From positions 110,243 through 174,242 of the forward strand of contig CAZXHT010000002.1 in assembly GCA_964640665.1 (NCBI GenBank): DNA of 64,000 nucleotides, in the 5' to 3' direction. The position numbers and the translations under genes are program-made. A model generated the notes under the pieces. It saw nothing but the letters and a program-made list of their open reading frames with translations. It did not search any database and was not told the DNA's origin. Source of the stretch: DATKYQ01 sp964640665. Its GTDB lineage: Bacteria; Myxococcota; B64-G9. Shown here piece after piece: positions 1 to 8,396 of this stretch. The number at the start of each line of letters is the position of its first letter. The stretch's first letter is position 1.

Positions 1-1
1 C

Positions 2-1192
2 GGGCAGCTCAAGTACGCGGTGCCCATGCGCAACACGCCCGAGATGCGCATGGTCTGGGTGCCGATGAACCACGCCCTGGTGAACGCCGTGACCGGTCGA
101 GCCACGCCCGAGCAGGCCTTGACCGAGGCCCAGTTGAGGGCCGGCTCGCAGATAGCCGGGTTCCGCAAGGGCCGGGCGCTAAAGGCGGCAGGCACCGGCA
201 GCGATCAGTTCGTGCGCGCCCTGGCCTGGGGTTGCGGCGGCGGGTTGCTGGTGCTGCTTATCTTTGTAGCCGTCTTCTTCAGGCGTTTCAAACGACTGCT
301 GCATGATGCCTGGCACGAGAAGAGCGCCTATGCATACATCGGACCGGCCATGCTGGCCATAGCGGTGTTGGTTTTCGTGCCTTTCTTGGTCGGTCTGGGG
401 CTTGGTTTCTTCCGCTATTACCAGGGCGAGTACTTCTACGTCGGCGCCAAGAACTTCACCGACATTCTCTCGTCCCGCGAGTATCCAATAAGCGATCCGT
501 TCAGTTTCTACTACAAACTTTTTATTACCGTCATCTGGACGGCCGCCAACGTCTTCATCCACGTGGCGCTGGGACTCTCGCTTGCGCTGCTTTTGAAAAA
601 TCCGCTGCTGAAGATGAAGGCTGTCTATCGGGTGCTGCTTATTATTCCCTGGGCCATTCCCAACTACATCACCGCCATCATCTGGCGCGGCATGTTCGAT
701 GCCGACGACGGGGTTATAAACCACCTTTTTGGAATCGTGGGCTACTCGTGGTGGAACTCCACCGGCTCGGCTTTCGCGGCCAACCTGGTGGCCAACTGCT
801 GGCTGGGTTTTCCCTTCATGATGGTGGTTTGCCTGGGCGCGCTGCAGTCGATCCCCAAGGATCTCTACGAGGCGGCCGATGTCGACGGGGCGAGTCGATT
901 CCACAAGTTCCGCCACATCACCTTGCCGTTGCTCAAGCCGGCCCTGTTTCCGGCCATTATCCTGGGAACAATCTGGACCTTCAACATGTTCAACATCATT
1001 TACTTGGTCAGTCGCGGGGCGCCCAACGGAGGCACCGACATTTTGGTGATCGAGGCTTTTCGCTGGGCTTTCGAGCGCGGAGATCGCTACGGCTACGCTG
1101 CGGCCTACTCGACTTTAATCTTCGCCATTCTGTTTCTGTACACGCTGATGACCAATCGCATCACGCGCGCAACCGAGGGAGCCTTCGACTGA
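2..1192 (+). CDS. Sugar ABC importer: solute-binding protein fused to MalF-type permease (5' partial)
   Basis: The reading frame is open from the window edge, so the gene begins upstream. The first ~50 residues read like the C-terminal end of a maltose/sugar-binding protein (MalE family): NTPEMRMVWVPMNHAL followed by TPEQALTEAQ. A transmembrane segment and a MalF-type permease follow in the same frame with no stop. The permease carries several membrane spans and the EAA loop (YEAADVDGASRFHKF...LPLLKP) that docks the ATPase. A GTG at position 20 could be read as a start, but the binding-protein-like sequence continues in frame before it, so a fusion is more likely. The inferred role is periplasmic capture and inner-membrane transport of an oligosaccharide. 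The next gene, MalG-type, starts 1 nt after the stop. The ATPase is not in view. Confidence 0.8.
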   Translation, partial: GQLKYAVPMRNTPEMRMVWVPMNHALVNAVTGRATPEQALTEAQLRAGSQIAGFRKGRALKAAGTGSDQFVRALAWGCGGGLLVLLIFVAVFFRRFKRLLHDAWHEKSAYAYIGPAMLAIAVLVFVPFLVGLGLGFFRYYQGEYFYVGAKNFTDILSSREYPISDPFSFYYKLFITVIWTAANVFIHVALGLSLALLLKNPLLKMKAVYRVLLIIPWAIPNYITAIIWRGMFDADDGVINHLFGIVGYSWWNSTGSAFAANLVANCWLGFPFMMVVCLGALQSIPKDLYEAADVDGASRFHKFRHITLPLLKPALFPAIILGTIWTFNMFNIIYLVSRGAPNGGTDILVIEAFRWAFERGDRYGYAAAYSTLIFAILFLYTLMTNRITRATEGAFD

Positions 1193-1193
1193 C

Positions 1194-2381
1194 ATGCAAC
1201 ACTCTACCCGCTTCGGTCGCGCAATGACCCACGCCTTTCTGATCGTCTTCACTTTGATAGTATTGTTTCCGGTCGTGAAGGTGTTCCAGATCGCACTCCA
1301 GCAGCGGCAGACGTTCGACATGCGCTTGGATCCACTTCCGGATGCCGATCTCTTGACGCTCGACAACTTCACGGATGTGGTTTCGCGCTCCAAGGCCGAA
1401 GGGCTGGGGCCCGAACTGTCCGCGGAGGACGTCTCCAGGCTTGCAGAATTTCTGTCTTCCGTGCCGCAGCCGAGCGCGGACGCGGACAGCGACGAGGCGG
1501 ACGACGAGGACGAATGGGAAGTTCCGGCAGCGATGGCTTCTTTCATGAAAAACAAGCGCTGCTTCGCTTGTCACCTGTTGGGGGAAGAGGGGCGCGAGGG
1601 ATTGGGCGGCGACCTTCGCTCGGCGGCAGCGCTTGGTAGATCCGGGATTGCCGAATGGCTTGCAGATCCGACGCGCGAGCGAGCGTCCGAGATGAACATC
1701 AGCGCCAAGCCCACCGGCCTGATGGAGCGCCGCAATGTCTGGGTCTTCGGCCACCAGTTGAGAAACAGTCTGATCGTCTCGCTGGTGACGACGCTACTGG
1801 GAATATTTCTGGCCTGCACTGCGGCCTATGCGTTCTCGCGCTTCCGTTTTCCCGGTCGGCGCGCGGGTCTTCTGAGCTTCTTGGTCATCCAGATGTTCCC
1901 CGGTACCATGATGATGATCCCGATTTACATCTTGATCGACAGGCTGGGCCTTTTGGATCAGCTGCTAGGCCTGGTGCTGGTCTACTCGACCACGGCCATT
2001 CCATTCTGTGTCTGGATGTTGAAGGGATATTTCGACACCATCCCGAAAGAACTCGAGGAGTCGGCCATCATCGACGGAGCAAGCCGGGTGCGCATCTTCT
2101 GGAGCATAGTGCTGCCGCTGGCCAAGCCGGCCATCGCCGTGACCGGCCTGTTTTCGTTCATGACAGCCTGGAACGAGTTCATCCTGGCCGCGACTTTCAT
2201 GAACGAGGAGACATCGGTCACACTGCCGGTGATGCTCAACGGTTTCGTCTCCAGGACGACGGTCGAATGGGGGCACTTCGCCGCCGGGGCGATCATCGTC
2301 TCGATTCCGGTGGTGGCCCTGTTCTTCTTGCTGCAGCGCCACCTGGTGGGAGGCTTGACGGCGGGCGGGGTGAAGGGATAG
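1194..2381 (+). CDS. MalG-type sugar ABC permease with cytochrome c-like insertion in the periplasmic loop
   Basis: This is the second permease subunit of the sugar importer. The C-terminal ~220 residues are standard MalG, with several membrane spans and the EAA motif EESAIIDGASRVRIF...LPLAKP. The protein is 395 aa, well above the usual ~280-300. The excess lies after the first membrane span, in the loop that faces the periplasm in MalG. Residues ~45-180 include an acidic stretch (~94-110) and CFACH at residues 123-127 (bases 1560-1574), a canonical CxxCH heme c attachment motif. It is followed by GLGGDL, a WLADPT segment and Met167 as a possible distal ligand, the order found in class I cytochrome c domains. 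Periplasmic placement is right for heme attachment. Redox activity is an inference. The gene starts 1 nt after the malF-like stop. Confidence 0.85.
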   Translation: MQHSTRFGRAMTHAFLIVFTLIVLFPVVKVFQIALQQRQTFDMRLDPLPDADLLTLDNFTDVVSRSKAEGLGPELSAEDVSRLAEFLSSVPQPSADADSDEADDEDEWEVPAAMASFMKNKRCFACHLLGEEGREGLGGDLRSAAALGRSGIAEWLADPTRERASEMNISAKPTGLMERRNVWVFGHQLRNSLIVSLVTTLLGIFLACTAAYAFSRFRFPGRRAGLLSFLVIQMFPGTMMMIPIYILIDRLGLLDQLLGLVLVYSTTAIPFCVWMLKGYFDTIPKELEESAIIDGASRVRIFWSIVLPLAKPAIAVTGLFSFMTAWNEFILAATFMNEETSVTLPVMLNGFVSRTTVEWGHFAAGAIIVSIPVVALFFLLQRHLVGGLTAGGVKG

Positions 2382-2408
2382 GCAGGTGTTTGACTTGGAG
2401 GTGTCCGG

Positions 2409-3758
2409 ATGAGTAATCCTTTTGGACTGGAACGACCTGAAATACTCGACCTGGCACCGCCGCAGCCGCGCACGGTCGACGAGACCGGGCTGAGCATCGG
2501 GCTGCTGAACGACTTGGCGCTGCGCTTTCTCTACTACGGGGGCGTCCTTTCCGGTGTCGGGCTGGCGGACGAAATGGGCCTGCCCTACTCCGGGGTGGTC
2601 GAGGAGGTGATCCACTTTTCGGCTCAGGAGAAGTTGATCGACATGAAGGGCGGCAAGGGTTTCGGCCGGGCGTCGTTCGACTATACCCTGACCGAGCGCG
2701 GGCGTGAAGTGGCACGCGAGGCCGTGCGCCGGACGTCCTATACTGGCCGGGCCCCGGTGCCTCTCGACCAATACGCCGCGCTGGTGCGGCTGCAGATGCA
2801 GGACGTGCCCTCGATTGATCGCGGAGACATCGCCGAGGCCTTCAAGATGCTGGTTTTACCGAGCGGTTTCTACGATCAGCTCGGCCCGGCGATCAATTCG
2901 AGCCGCTCGTTGTTTCTGTACGGCCCACCCGGCAACGGCAAGACTACAGTCGCCGAGATCGTAGCCGACATTCTTGGCGGTGAGGTGTTCGTGCCGCATG
3001 CCATAGAGATCGACGGGCAAATCATCAAGGTCTACGATCCCCTGGCGCACCGGGCGATAGATCTCGATCGGGCGCCGGTCAGGCCTCCGCCAATCAAGGG
3101 ACGCCAGGTAGCCGCGCCGCTGATGAAGAAGACCGGCCCGGAGTTCGACCGGCGCTGGCTGCTTTCGCGCCGTCCATCGGTAGTTGTCGGCGGCGAGTTG
3201 ACACTGGAGACGCTCGACCTGATTTACAACGAGAACGCCCAGTTCTACGAGGCCCCCTTCCAGGTCAAGGCCAACGGCGGCATGTTGTTGATAGACGACT
3301 TCGGGCGCCAGCGGGTGCACCCGACAGACCTGCTCAACCGCTGGATCGTCCCGCTGGAGAAGAGGATCGACTACCTGACGCTGCACACGGGCAAGAAATT
3401 CGAGATCCCCTTCGATCAGCTGATAATCTTCGCCACCAATCTCGATCCCAAAGAGCTTGTCGACGAGGCCTTCCTGCGGCGTATCAAGTACAAGATCGAG
3501 GTGTCCAATCCCTCGGAGCGTGCCTACCGCAAGATCTTCCGTGACGTCTGCGGGGCCAAGGGAATTGGCTATGTCGACGAGGTGGTGAGCTATATTATGA
3601 AAAGCTACTACAAGCAGTACGACATGGAACTACGCGCTTGCCATCCGCGCGACATCATCAACCTGCTCATCGACGTGGCCCGCTTCAAGCGCAAGAAGCC
3701 CGCCCTCGATCAGGAGCTGATCGACCAGGCCTGCCTGTCATTCTTCGTGGCCATGTGA
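2409..3758 (+). CDS. AAA+ ATPase with N-terminal winged-helix-like region
   Basis: The 449-aa protein has a Walker A motif GPPGNGKTT (residues ~172-180), a Walker B motif MLLIDDFG, a sensor-1-like IIFATNL, and an arginine-rich FLRRIKYKIEV segment. Residues ~25-105 look like a winged-helix module. The ATPase family is clear but its substrate is not. Proteins of this type are annotated only as predicted ATPases with chaperone-like activity. A Shine-Dalgarno GGAGG lies just before the ATG. The gap to the MalG-type gene is 27 nt, so co-transcription with the sugar importer is possible. No membrane span or signal peptide is visible, so a cytoplasmic location is expected. Confidence 0.75.
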   Translation: MSNPFGLERPEILDLAPPQPRTVDETGLSIGLLNDLALRFLYYGGVLSGVGLADEMGLPYSGVVEEVIHFSAQEKLIDMKGGKGFGRASFDYTLTERGREVAREAVRRTSYTGRAPVPLDQYAALVRLQMQDVPSIDRGDIAEAFKMLVLPSGFYDQLGPAINSSRSLFLYGPPGNGKTTVAEIVADILGGEVFVPHAIEIDGQIIKVYDPLAHRAIDLDRAPVRPPPIKGRQVAAPLMKKTGPEFDRRWLLSRRPSVVVGGELTLETLDLIYNENAQFYEAPFQVKANGGMLLIDDFGRQRVHPTDLLNRWIVPLEKRIDYLTLHTGKKFEIPFDQLIIFATNLDPKELVDEAFLRRIKYKIEVSNPSERAYRKIFRDVCGAKGIGYVDEVVSYIMKSYYKQYDMELRACHPRDIINLLIDVARFKRKKPALDQELIDQACLSFFVAM

Positions 3759-3790
3759 GTCATTGTACCGCTGAACCAACCAATTAAGAC

Positions 3791-3827
3791 TTGACAGGTT
3801 ATTATAATATGACTACTATGGTCATAT
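3791..3827 (+). promoter_or_regulatory. Promoter and operator dyad of the Phd-PIN toxin-antitoxin operon
   Basis: A TTGACA (3791-3796) and TACTAT (3814-3819) are 17 bp apart. The -10 box ends 6 nt before the antitoxin ATG, with no Shine-Dalgarno site, which predicts a leaderless transcript. A perfect 7-bp inverted repeat, ATATGAC (3807-3813) and GTCATAT (3821-3827), flanks the -10 box and overlaps the start codon. This is the position expected for autorepression by the antitoxin or the complex. Confidence 0.65.
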
Positions 3828-4116
3828 GGCTTCTGTAGGACTGGCAGAACTCAAGGCTCGTCTGAGCGCTTTTCTCAAACAGGTCAAGGCAGGCCAGGAA
3901 TTACTTATCACGGAGAGGGGTGTGCCGGTTGCCAGGATTGTGCCCTTACCGAGTGCCTCGGAGCGCAACGGGCGTCGAGAGCGACTAGCCAAGGAGGGGT
4001 TGCTCCATCTGGGAAATGGGCGGGTCAGAGATCTGCTCAGGAATCCGCCGGAAGGAGAACAGATCGGGCAAGGCGTGTTGGATGCCTTGATCGCGGAGAG
4101 AGAGGAAGGACGTTAG
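3826..4116 (+). CDS. Type II antitoxin, Phd/YefM family
   Basis: The N-terminal ~45 residues show the Phd/YefM DNA-binding fold signature: LAELKARLSAFL, then ELLITERGVPVARIVP. The C-terminal half would wrap the toxin. At 96 aa it has normal family length. The ATG is chosen because the promoter -10 box ends 6 nt upstream and the family motif begins at once. The antitoxin stop codon TAG shares its last G with the toxin GTG start (position 4116), so the two are translationally coupled. Expected roles are neutralising the adjacent PIN toxin and repressing the operon through the dyad over its own start. Confidence 0.88.
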   Translation: MASVGLAELKARLSAFLKQVKAGQELLITERGVPVARIVPLPSASERNGRRERLAKEGLLHLGNGRVRDLLRNPPEGEQIGQGVLDALIAEREEGR

Positions 4117-4541
4117 TGTTCTGGGACAGCTCCGCTCTGGTGCCGTTGTTACTGCCCGAGGCCCGATCCGTCGAGATCACTTCCCTGCTGGATTCCGATC
4201 CTGAACCCGCCATCTGGTGGGCTTCACCTGTGGAATGTCGATCCGCCATTCATCGGCGTCATCGCGAGAAGCAGGTTCAACAAGCGTTGCTTGGCCAGGC
4301 GATCGATCGGCTGGATGCCATTTCCCAGGATGTCGACACTGTGACTCCCAGCGAGGCCGTACGCCTCAAGGCCGGCAGAATGCTCGCCGTACATCCGCTG
4401 CGTGCCGCAGACGCTCTTCAACTAGCCTCCGCCCTGGTCTGGTGCCGGGATCAGCCCTATCGACAAAAGTTCGTATGTTTGGACAAGCGCTTGTCTGAAG
4501 CCGCCCTCAAGGAGGGTTTCGAGGTGCTTCCCTCCGGGTAG
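4116..4541 (+). CDS. PIN-domain ribonuclease toxin (VapC-like)
   Basis: This 141-aa protein starts with MFWDSSALVPLL, which carries the first acidic residue (Asp4) of the PIN metal-ion site. An acidic ECRSA segment follows in the middle, and LRAADALQLASA supplies the later conserved Asp. PIN toxins of this class are Mg-dependent RNases that cleave tRNA or rRNA. The GTG start overlaps the antitoxin stop by one base. The gene is intact. The next gene, DUF1848, is convergent 27 nt away. Confidence 0.85.
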   Translation: MFWDSSALVPLLLPEARSVEITSLLDSDPEPAIWWASPVECRSAIHRRHREKQVQQALLGQAIDRLDAISQDVDTVTPSEAVRLKAGRMLAVHPLRAADALQLASALVWCRDQPYRQKFVCLDKRLSEAALKEGFEVLPSG

Positions 4542-4568
4542 CGGATGATCCGCTGTGGGAATGTGAAC

Positions 4569-5423
4569 CTATCCTTGCCGGGCCGTGGCGGGGTTGCCGG
4601 CGGCGTAGCAGTATGGGCAAGCGTGGCCGCAGGTGTCGTACGAGCCGATGTCGCGACTTTGGCTGCAGAGGCAGTGCTTGCGCTGGCCGGGATCTTTTTT
4701 CCAGCTTTTGCCCAATCCGAAAAGGCGCTCGATCAATTCTCCGTCGATACAGGCGCCGGGCGGGATGCCGATATCCGAAAAGTCCTGCTCCTCGGCGCAG
4801 CTCAAGATTTCGATTTGATGCTTGCTTGCGCAGCGGGCCAGCTCACGCAGCAGGTCGCGTGTTTCCGGACTTCTGTCCGCGTCCGTTTCGAATTCATAGC
4901 CGGCTTCCCGAAGCGGGCGCAGGTTGCGGACGGTTTTTTTGTAGTAATCCACCAGGCTGATCATTACCCGGCGCGTGTGGGGAGCCAGGCGCTCGCACAG
5001 GGCGCTGAACTTGACCAAGTGATAGGCCTGGTCGGTGCGGTTGGAGATGATTATCGGATCGTAGCGCCAGATCACCCGTTCTGGACCGATCCGCAAAGAA
5101 AGCTTTTCGAAAGAGGCGCAACGCTCGTCGAGCGGCGGCAGGCTCGGTTCTAACTCGGGCGGATAGGCGTTCAGGGTGAACTGGAAGTAGAAACGCCTGC
5201 AGGCGCGCTCGACGGCGTCGAGCTGGGCGAACATCGGCGCCGGGTTCTTGGTCCAGAAGACGATCGCATCGATATCCCCGGGACGCAGCGAGATCTCGGA
5301 GATTTGAGCATTGTTGTACGGGTTGGGCAGGCGGACGAAACCCGCAGCCAGTCTCTCTGCAAACCATGCGGAATGAAAGGACGGCACGTCTGTCCGGCGC
5401 GATGCGGAGATGATCTGCGCCAT
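4569..5423 (-). CDS. DUF1848 family protein
   Basis: The 284-aa protein opens with the family signature IISASRRTDVP and contains FWTKNP and RYDPIIISNRTDQ. It ends with a Cys cluster, CLCSQSRDIG...CGHACPYCYA, typical of DUF1848. These proteins resemble radical-SAM/Fe-S enzymes, but no reaction is established. The start is supported by a GGGAGAG Shine-Dalgarno sequence about 5 nt upstream. A weak promoter (TTGCAT, 16 bp, TATAAG) lies further up in the 5424-5490 region. The gene is convergent with the PIN toxin and divergent from the OadG-like gene. Confidence 0.85.
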   Translation of the reverse strand: MAQIISASRRTDVPSFHSAWFAERLAAGFVRLPNPYNNAQISEISLRPGDIDAIVFWTKNPAPMFAQLDAVERACRRFYFQFTLNAYPPELEPSLPPLDERCASFEKLSLRIGPERVIWRYDPIIISNRTDQAYHLVKFSALCERLAPHTRRVMISLVDYYKKTVRNLRPLREAGYEFETDADRSPETRDLLRELARCASKHQIEILSCAEEQDFSDIGIPPGACIDGELIERLFGLGKSWKKDPGQRKHCLCSQSRDIGSYDTCGHACPYCYAAGNPATARQG

Positions 5424-5545
5424 TGTTCTCTCCCGCTCTCTTATATTTCACACTCGTATAAATGCAAATAGTGAAAGGACACCCCCCCGATGTGATACTT
5501 GACCGGCGAAGAGTTGTTTGCGAGGGTTGGTCGAGAGGAAACCCG

Positions 5546-5935
5546 ATGGAGCATTGGCTCGACTTGATTGCGGCCGGCAAGGCCGGCTATGTGACCGCCT
5601 TTGGAATGGGCGGCGTTTTCTTCGCCCTTTTGTGCCTTTATCTTTTCACCCTGGCCATGGGCACCGTTGTCAAGATCTGGCGGTTTCGCCCCCGGCGCGA
5701 CGAGCACGCTTCTCGACCGGCGGCTAGCGCGGCCTCGGTGCAGGCGGCAGTGGCAAACGACGAAGGCGAGAAAATCGCGGCCGCCGTTGCGGTTGCCTAT
5801 GCCTTGCAGCGCGGGAAGCGCACGGCCGCCGGATACGCCCCCGATACGGGTGTGGGCACCCGTGCCGGCAGTGGCTCCGCCTGGAGGGCAGCCGGCCGGC
5901 TCGACTTGATGTTGCCTCCCACGCGGCGCGGGTAG
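5546..5935 (+). CDS. OadG-like small subunit of a sodium-pumping decarboxylase
   Basis: The 129-aa protein has one N-terminal membrane span (about residues 19-45) after a short lumenal end. A basic WRFRPRR follows, then an Ala/Pro-rich cytoplasmic tail containing EKIAAAVAVAYAL, the tail motif seen in OadG/MmdG gamma or delta subunits. Those subunits assemble biotin-dependent, Na+-exporting decarboxylases (oxaloacetate, methylmalonyl-CoA, glutaconyl-CoA). No alpha, beta or biotin-carrier subunit is in the window. The ATG at 5546 is chosen over an upstream in-frame start because of the AGAGGAA site before it. The stop abuts the convergent Buk-Ptb gene. Confidence 0.65.
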   Translation: MEHWLDLIAAGKAGYVTAFGMGGVFFALLCLYLFTLAMGTVVKIWRFRPRRDEHASRPAASAASVQAAVANDEGEKIAAAVAVAYALQRGKRTAAGYAPDTGVGTRAGSGSAWRAAGRLDLMLPPTRRG

Positions 5936-8392
5936 TTACGATATTTTATTCGCGTCCGTCTCGTGCATGTTGCTGAAGATCTTCACGGCCAGGGCGATCG
6001 AGGCCAACTTGCTGTCCGGCGAGTCTCCGCGCGAAGTCAACACCAGCGGCAGGTCGCCGCACAAGATCACACCGGCGGCGGTGGCGCCCGTCTGGATTGT
6101 CAAGGTCTTGTAGAGCACGTTGGCAGCGTCGATGTCGGGCATGACCAGGATGTCGGCCGTGCCCCGGATACGGCCCTGGTATTTTTTTTCTTCGGCGATG
6201 GCGGGATCGACCGCCACGTCGAATGATAACGGCCCCTCAACGATACAGTCGTCGCGGCCCTCGAAGTGAGAGGCGATGCGCTCGGCCTCGATGGAACTTT
6301 CTATGCCGACGTTAACCGCCTCGCTGGCCGAGATCACCGCAACCTGCGGTCTGAGGATGTCCAGGTTGCCGGCCACCCGCAAGGCGTTCTCGATGATTTG
6401 TACCTTTTTGGCCTCGTCAGGGTAGGGGTTGACGGCGGCATCGGTGATCATCAATAGCTTGCTCATCCTGGGCAAGTCCATCACCACCACGTGCGACAGA
6501 AGCTGTCCGGGCAGCAGCCGCCCGCTGTCTTTTAAATACCTGAATACCCCGTGCAGCAATTTCTCGGTCTTTACGCTTCCCTTCATCAGGATGTCCGCCC
6601 GGCCAGTTTCGAGTTGACGAATCGCCGTGGCCACCGGGTTGTCGGTGTCTACTATCGAGTAGTTGTCCTCGTCGATCAGCAGGTCGAACTCGTATGCCAT
6701 CTCATTGATGGCCACCGAGTCTCCCACCAGTTGGAACCTGGCAATCTTGTAGCTGCCTTCCGCGTTAGCCCGCTTGGCTGCCAAAAGGGCCTCCTCATTG
6801 TCGGCCCCGACCAGGGCGATTCCCGGCGGCGTGCGTCCATGCACCGCGATCCGGGCGGCGTCGATTATCTCGACGGCGGAGGTAATCGGTTCGCCGGGCT
6901 TCTTGTATAACAAGGGGCGTTCGAAAATGGTTGTATCGAGAAGTTCGTCCTCCTTTAACCGTTTACCGGCCAGGACGTCTCTTTCGGCCACGTAGTCCTT
7001 GATCGACTCCGGCCTATGGAAGCTGCGCACCAGGCCTGCGGCCATGGCCTCGTCGGCCAGCGAGCCGCCCATCCAAACCAGTGGATGTGCGAAGGTCAGG
7101 CCTGCCTCCACCAGTCCTGCCAACTCCTCGAGCTGGGTCAGTCCGCCCGAGATGGTGATGACACCCACCGGCCCGCCTAGCGCCGCAAGCTCCGCGATGG
7201 CGCTCGCTATCCGGTGGGCGAAGAAATCCAACAGGATGCCCACCTTTTCGCGTTGCAGATTGTTCGCCCCATGACGCCTGAAGCCGATTAAAGCGCGAAA
7301 GTCATCCGTGCCCGCCAGTGAGAGCAGGCCCCCCCGCGAATAGACGACCTCGTGCAGTTCCTTGACGTTGAGATCGTTGGATCTCAAGGCATCGAGCAGG
7401 GGAACGACCGGGAGCGTTCCGCTGTGGCTGGGTGAAGGAATGCCGGAGAATGTGTCGATCAGGTTTCTGATGCGGCCGCCCCGGTGTCGGGCAATGGAGC
7501 CGGCACTGCCCAGGTGCGCGGTTACGACGTCCAGGGTCTCGGGCTCCAACTGGAGCCAGGAGGACATCAAGCGCCAGGCGGCCTTGTGGTTGAGGTAGTG
7601 AGCCGCCCGTCCCGCCAGTCGGATTCCCGCGATTCCACACAGGCGCTCGGTCGCTCCCAACTCGTCGCTTGAGAGAGGATCGCTGACAACGACCAGGGCA
7701 CCCGAGTCGCCCCCACAGGACTCGGCCACCGTAAGCGCCAAGGGAATGCTCAACTCGTCGCCGGGTCGGCCGCGGGTGCCGGTCAGGTCGGTGAGCATTT
7801 GGGGTACTACCCGATAAGAGCCCGGCGGAATGGGTTTCAGAAAACCCGAACGAGTAGTGACACCGACAACGCTGGTTCGATCGAGCCCCCAGCGCTGCAT
7901 CAACTTCATGACGCCCTCGGCTCGTCTTTCCGCCGTGTCCGGCAGGCCGGGTTGGTTAGCCACCCGGTCCCGGTTCCGGATATTGGCCCCGGCGATCCAG
8001 CTGACTCTTGTGGATGACTGTCCTGGGTTCAACACCAGCAGGTTGTCGCCCGCGTCGCGGGCCTGGTCTGCCAGCCTCGTTCCCAGGAGCCTGCGAAGTA
8101 AACGAGATGCGCCGGCCGTCTCGCGCTCGATTCTCACGCCTAGGCCCAGGGCGCGGCCCAAGAGCCTGTTAACCTCCGGTCGGCCGACCTGGGGCGCCAG
8201 CGCGCGCACCACGGCCGTGATTTCCGAAAGAGCCGAGGTCACGCTTGTGTCATCAACACCGGCGATCCTGTCGGCAATCTCCTGTAGCCAGGCATCTCCT
8301 GCGCTGGCCAACTGGCCGCTGAAAGCCAGCAGGGTTACCCGCGACCTGGCTATTTCCGAGATTGCCTCGATGACGTCGTTGCGCGCCCCCAT
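5936..8392 (-). CDS. Butyrate kinase-like / phosphate butyryltransferase fusion enzyme
   Basis: This single chain of ~818 aa seems to join two enzymes. Residues ~1-115 are helical and unassigned. Residues ~118-490 read as a butyrate kinase-type ASKHA domain: LLVLNPGQSSTRVSW (phosphate 1 region), GFLKPIPPGSYRV, TAHLGSAGSIARHRGGR, SHSGTLP, and YSRGGLLSLAGTDD. Residues ~525-815 match phosphate acetyl/butyryltransferase: ADILMKGSVKTEKLL, SHVVVMDLPR, ITDAAVNPYPD, GPLSFDVAVD and ADILVMPDIDAANVLYK. Together they would convert acyl-CoA plus Pi plus ADP to acid plus ATP plus CoA, or the reverse. Kinase motifs are somewhat diverged. The ATG at 8392 has AAGGGTG before it; an alternative ATG at 8407 overlaps the upstream acyl-CoA synthetase stop. 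The two genes form an operon. Confidence 0.8.
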   Translation of the reverse strand: MGARNDVIEAISEIARSRVTLLAFSGQLASAGDAWLQEIADRIAGVDDTSVTSALSEITAVVRALAPQVGRPEVNRLLGRALGLGVRIERETAGASRLLRRLLGTRLADQARDAGDNLLVLNPGQSSTRVSWIAGANIRNRDRVANQPGLPDTAERRAEGVMKLMQRWGLDRTSVVGVTTRSGFLKPIPPGSYRVVPQMLTDLTGTRGRPGDELSIPLALTVAESCGGDSGALVVVSDPLSSDELGATERLCGIAGIRLAGRAAHYLNHKAAWRLMSSWLQLEPETLDVVTAHLGSAGSIARHRGGRIRNLIDTFSGIPSPSHSGTLPVVPLLDALRSNDLNVKELHEVVYSRGGLLSLAGTDDFRALIGFRRHGANNLQREKVGILLDFFAHRIASAIAELAALGGPVGVITISGGLTQLEELAGLVEAGLTFAHPLVWMGGSLADEAMAAGLVRSFHRPESIKDYVAERDVLAGKRLKEDELLDTTIFERPLLYKKPGEPITSAVEIIDAARIAVHGRTPPGIALVGADNEEALLAAKRANAEGSYKIARFQLVGDSVAINEMAYEFDLLIDEDNYSIVDTDNPVATAIRQLETGRADILMKGSVKTEKLLHGVFRYLKDSGRLLPGQLLSHVVVMDLPRMSKLLMITDAAVNPYPDEAKKVQIIENALRVAGNLDILRPQVAVISASEAVNVGIESSIEAERIASHFEGRDDCIVEGPLSFDVAVDPAIAEEKKYQGRIRGTADILVMPDIDAANVLYKTLTIQTGATAAGVILCGDLPLVLTSRGDSPDSKLASIALAVKIFSNMHETDANKIS

Positions 8393-8396
8393 GGCG

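Noticed and set aside
4540..4554. AGCGGAT-G-ATCCGCT dyad as a bidirectional terminator
   Set aside because: Arms of 7 bp with a 1-nt centre cannot form a normal hairpin loop without melting, and there is no T-run.
4545..5153. 202-codon plus-strand frame over DUF1848
   Set aside because: The minus-strand DUF1848 protein has the full family signature and Shine-Dalgarno support; the plus frame has neither.
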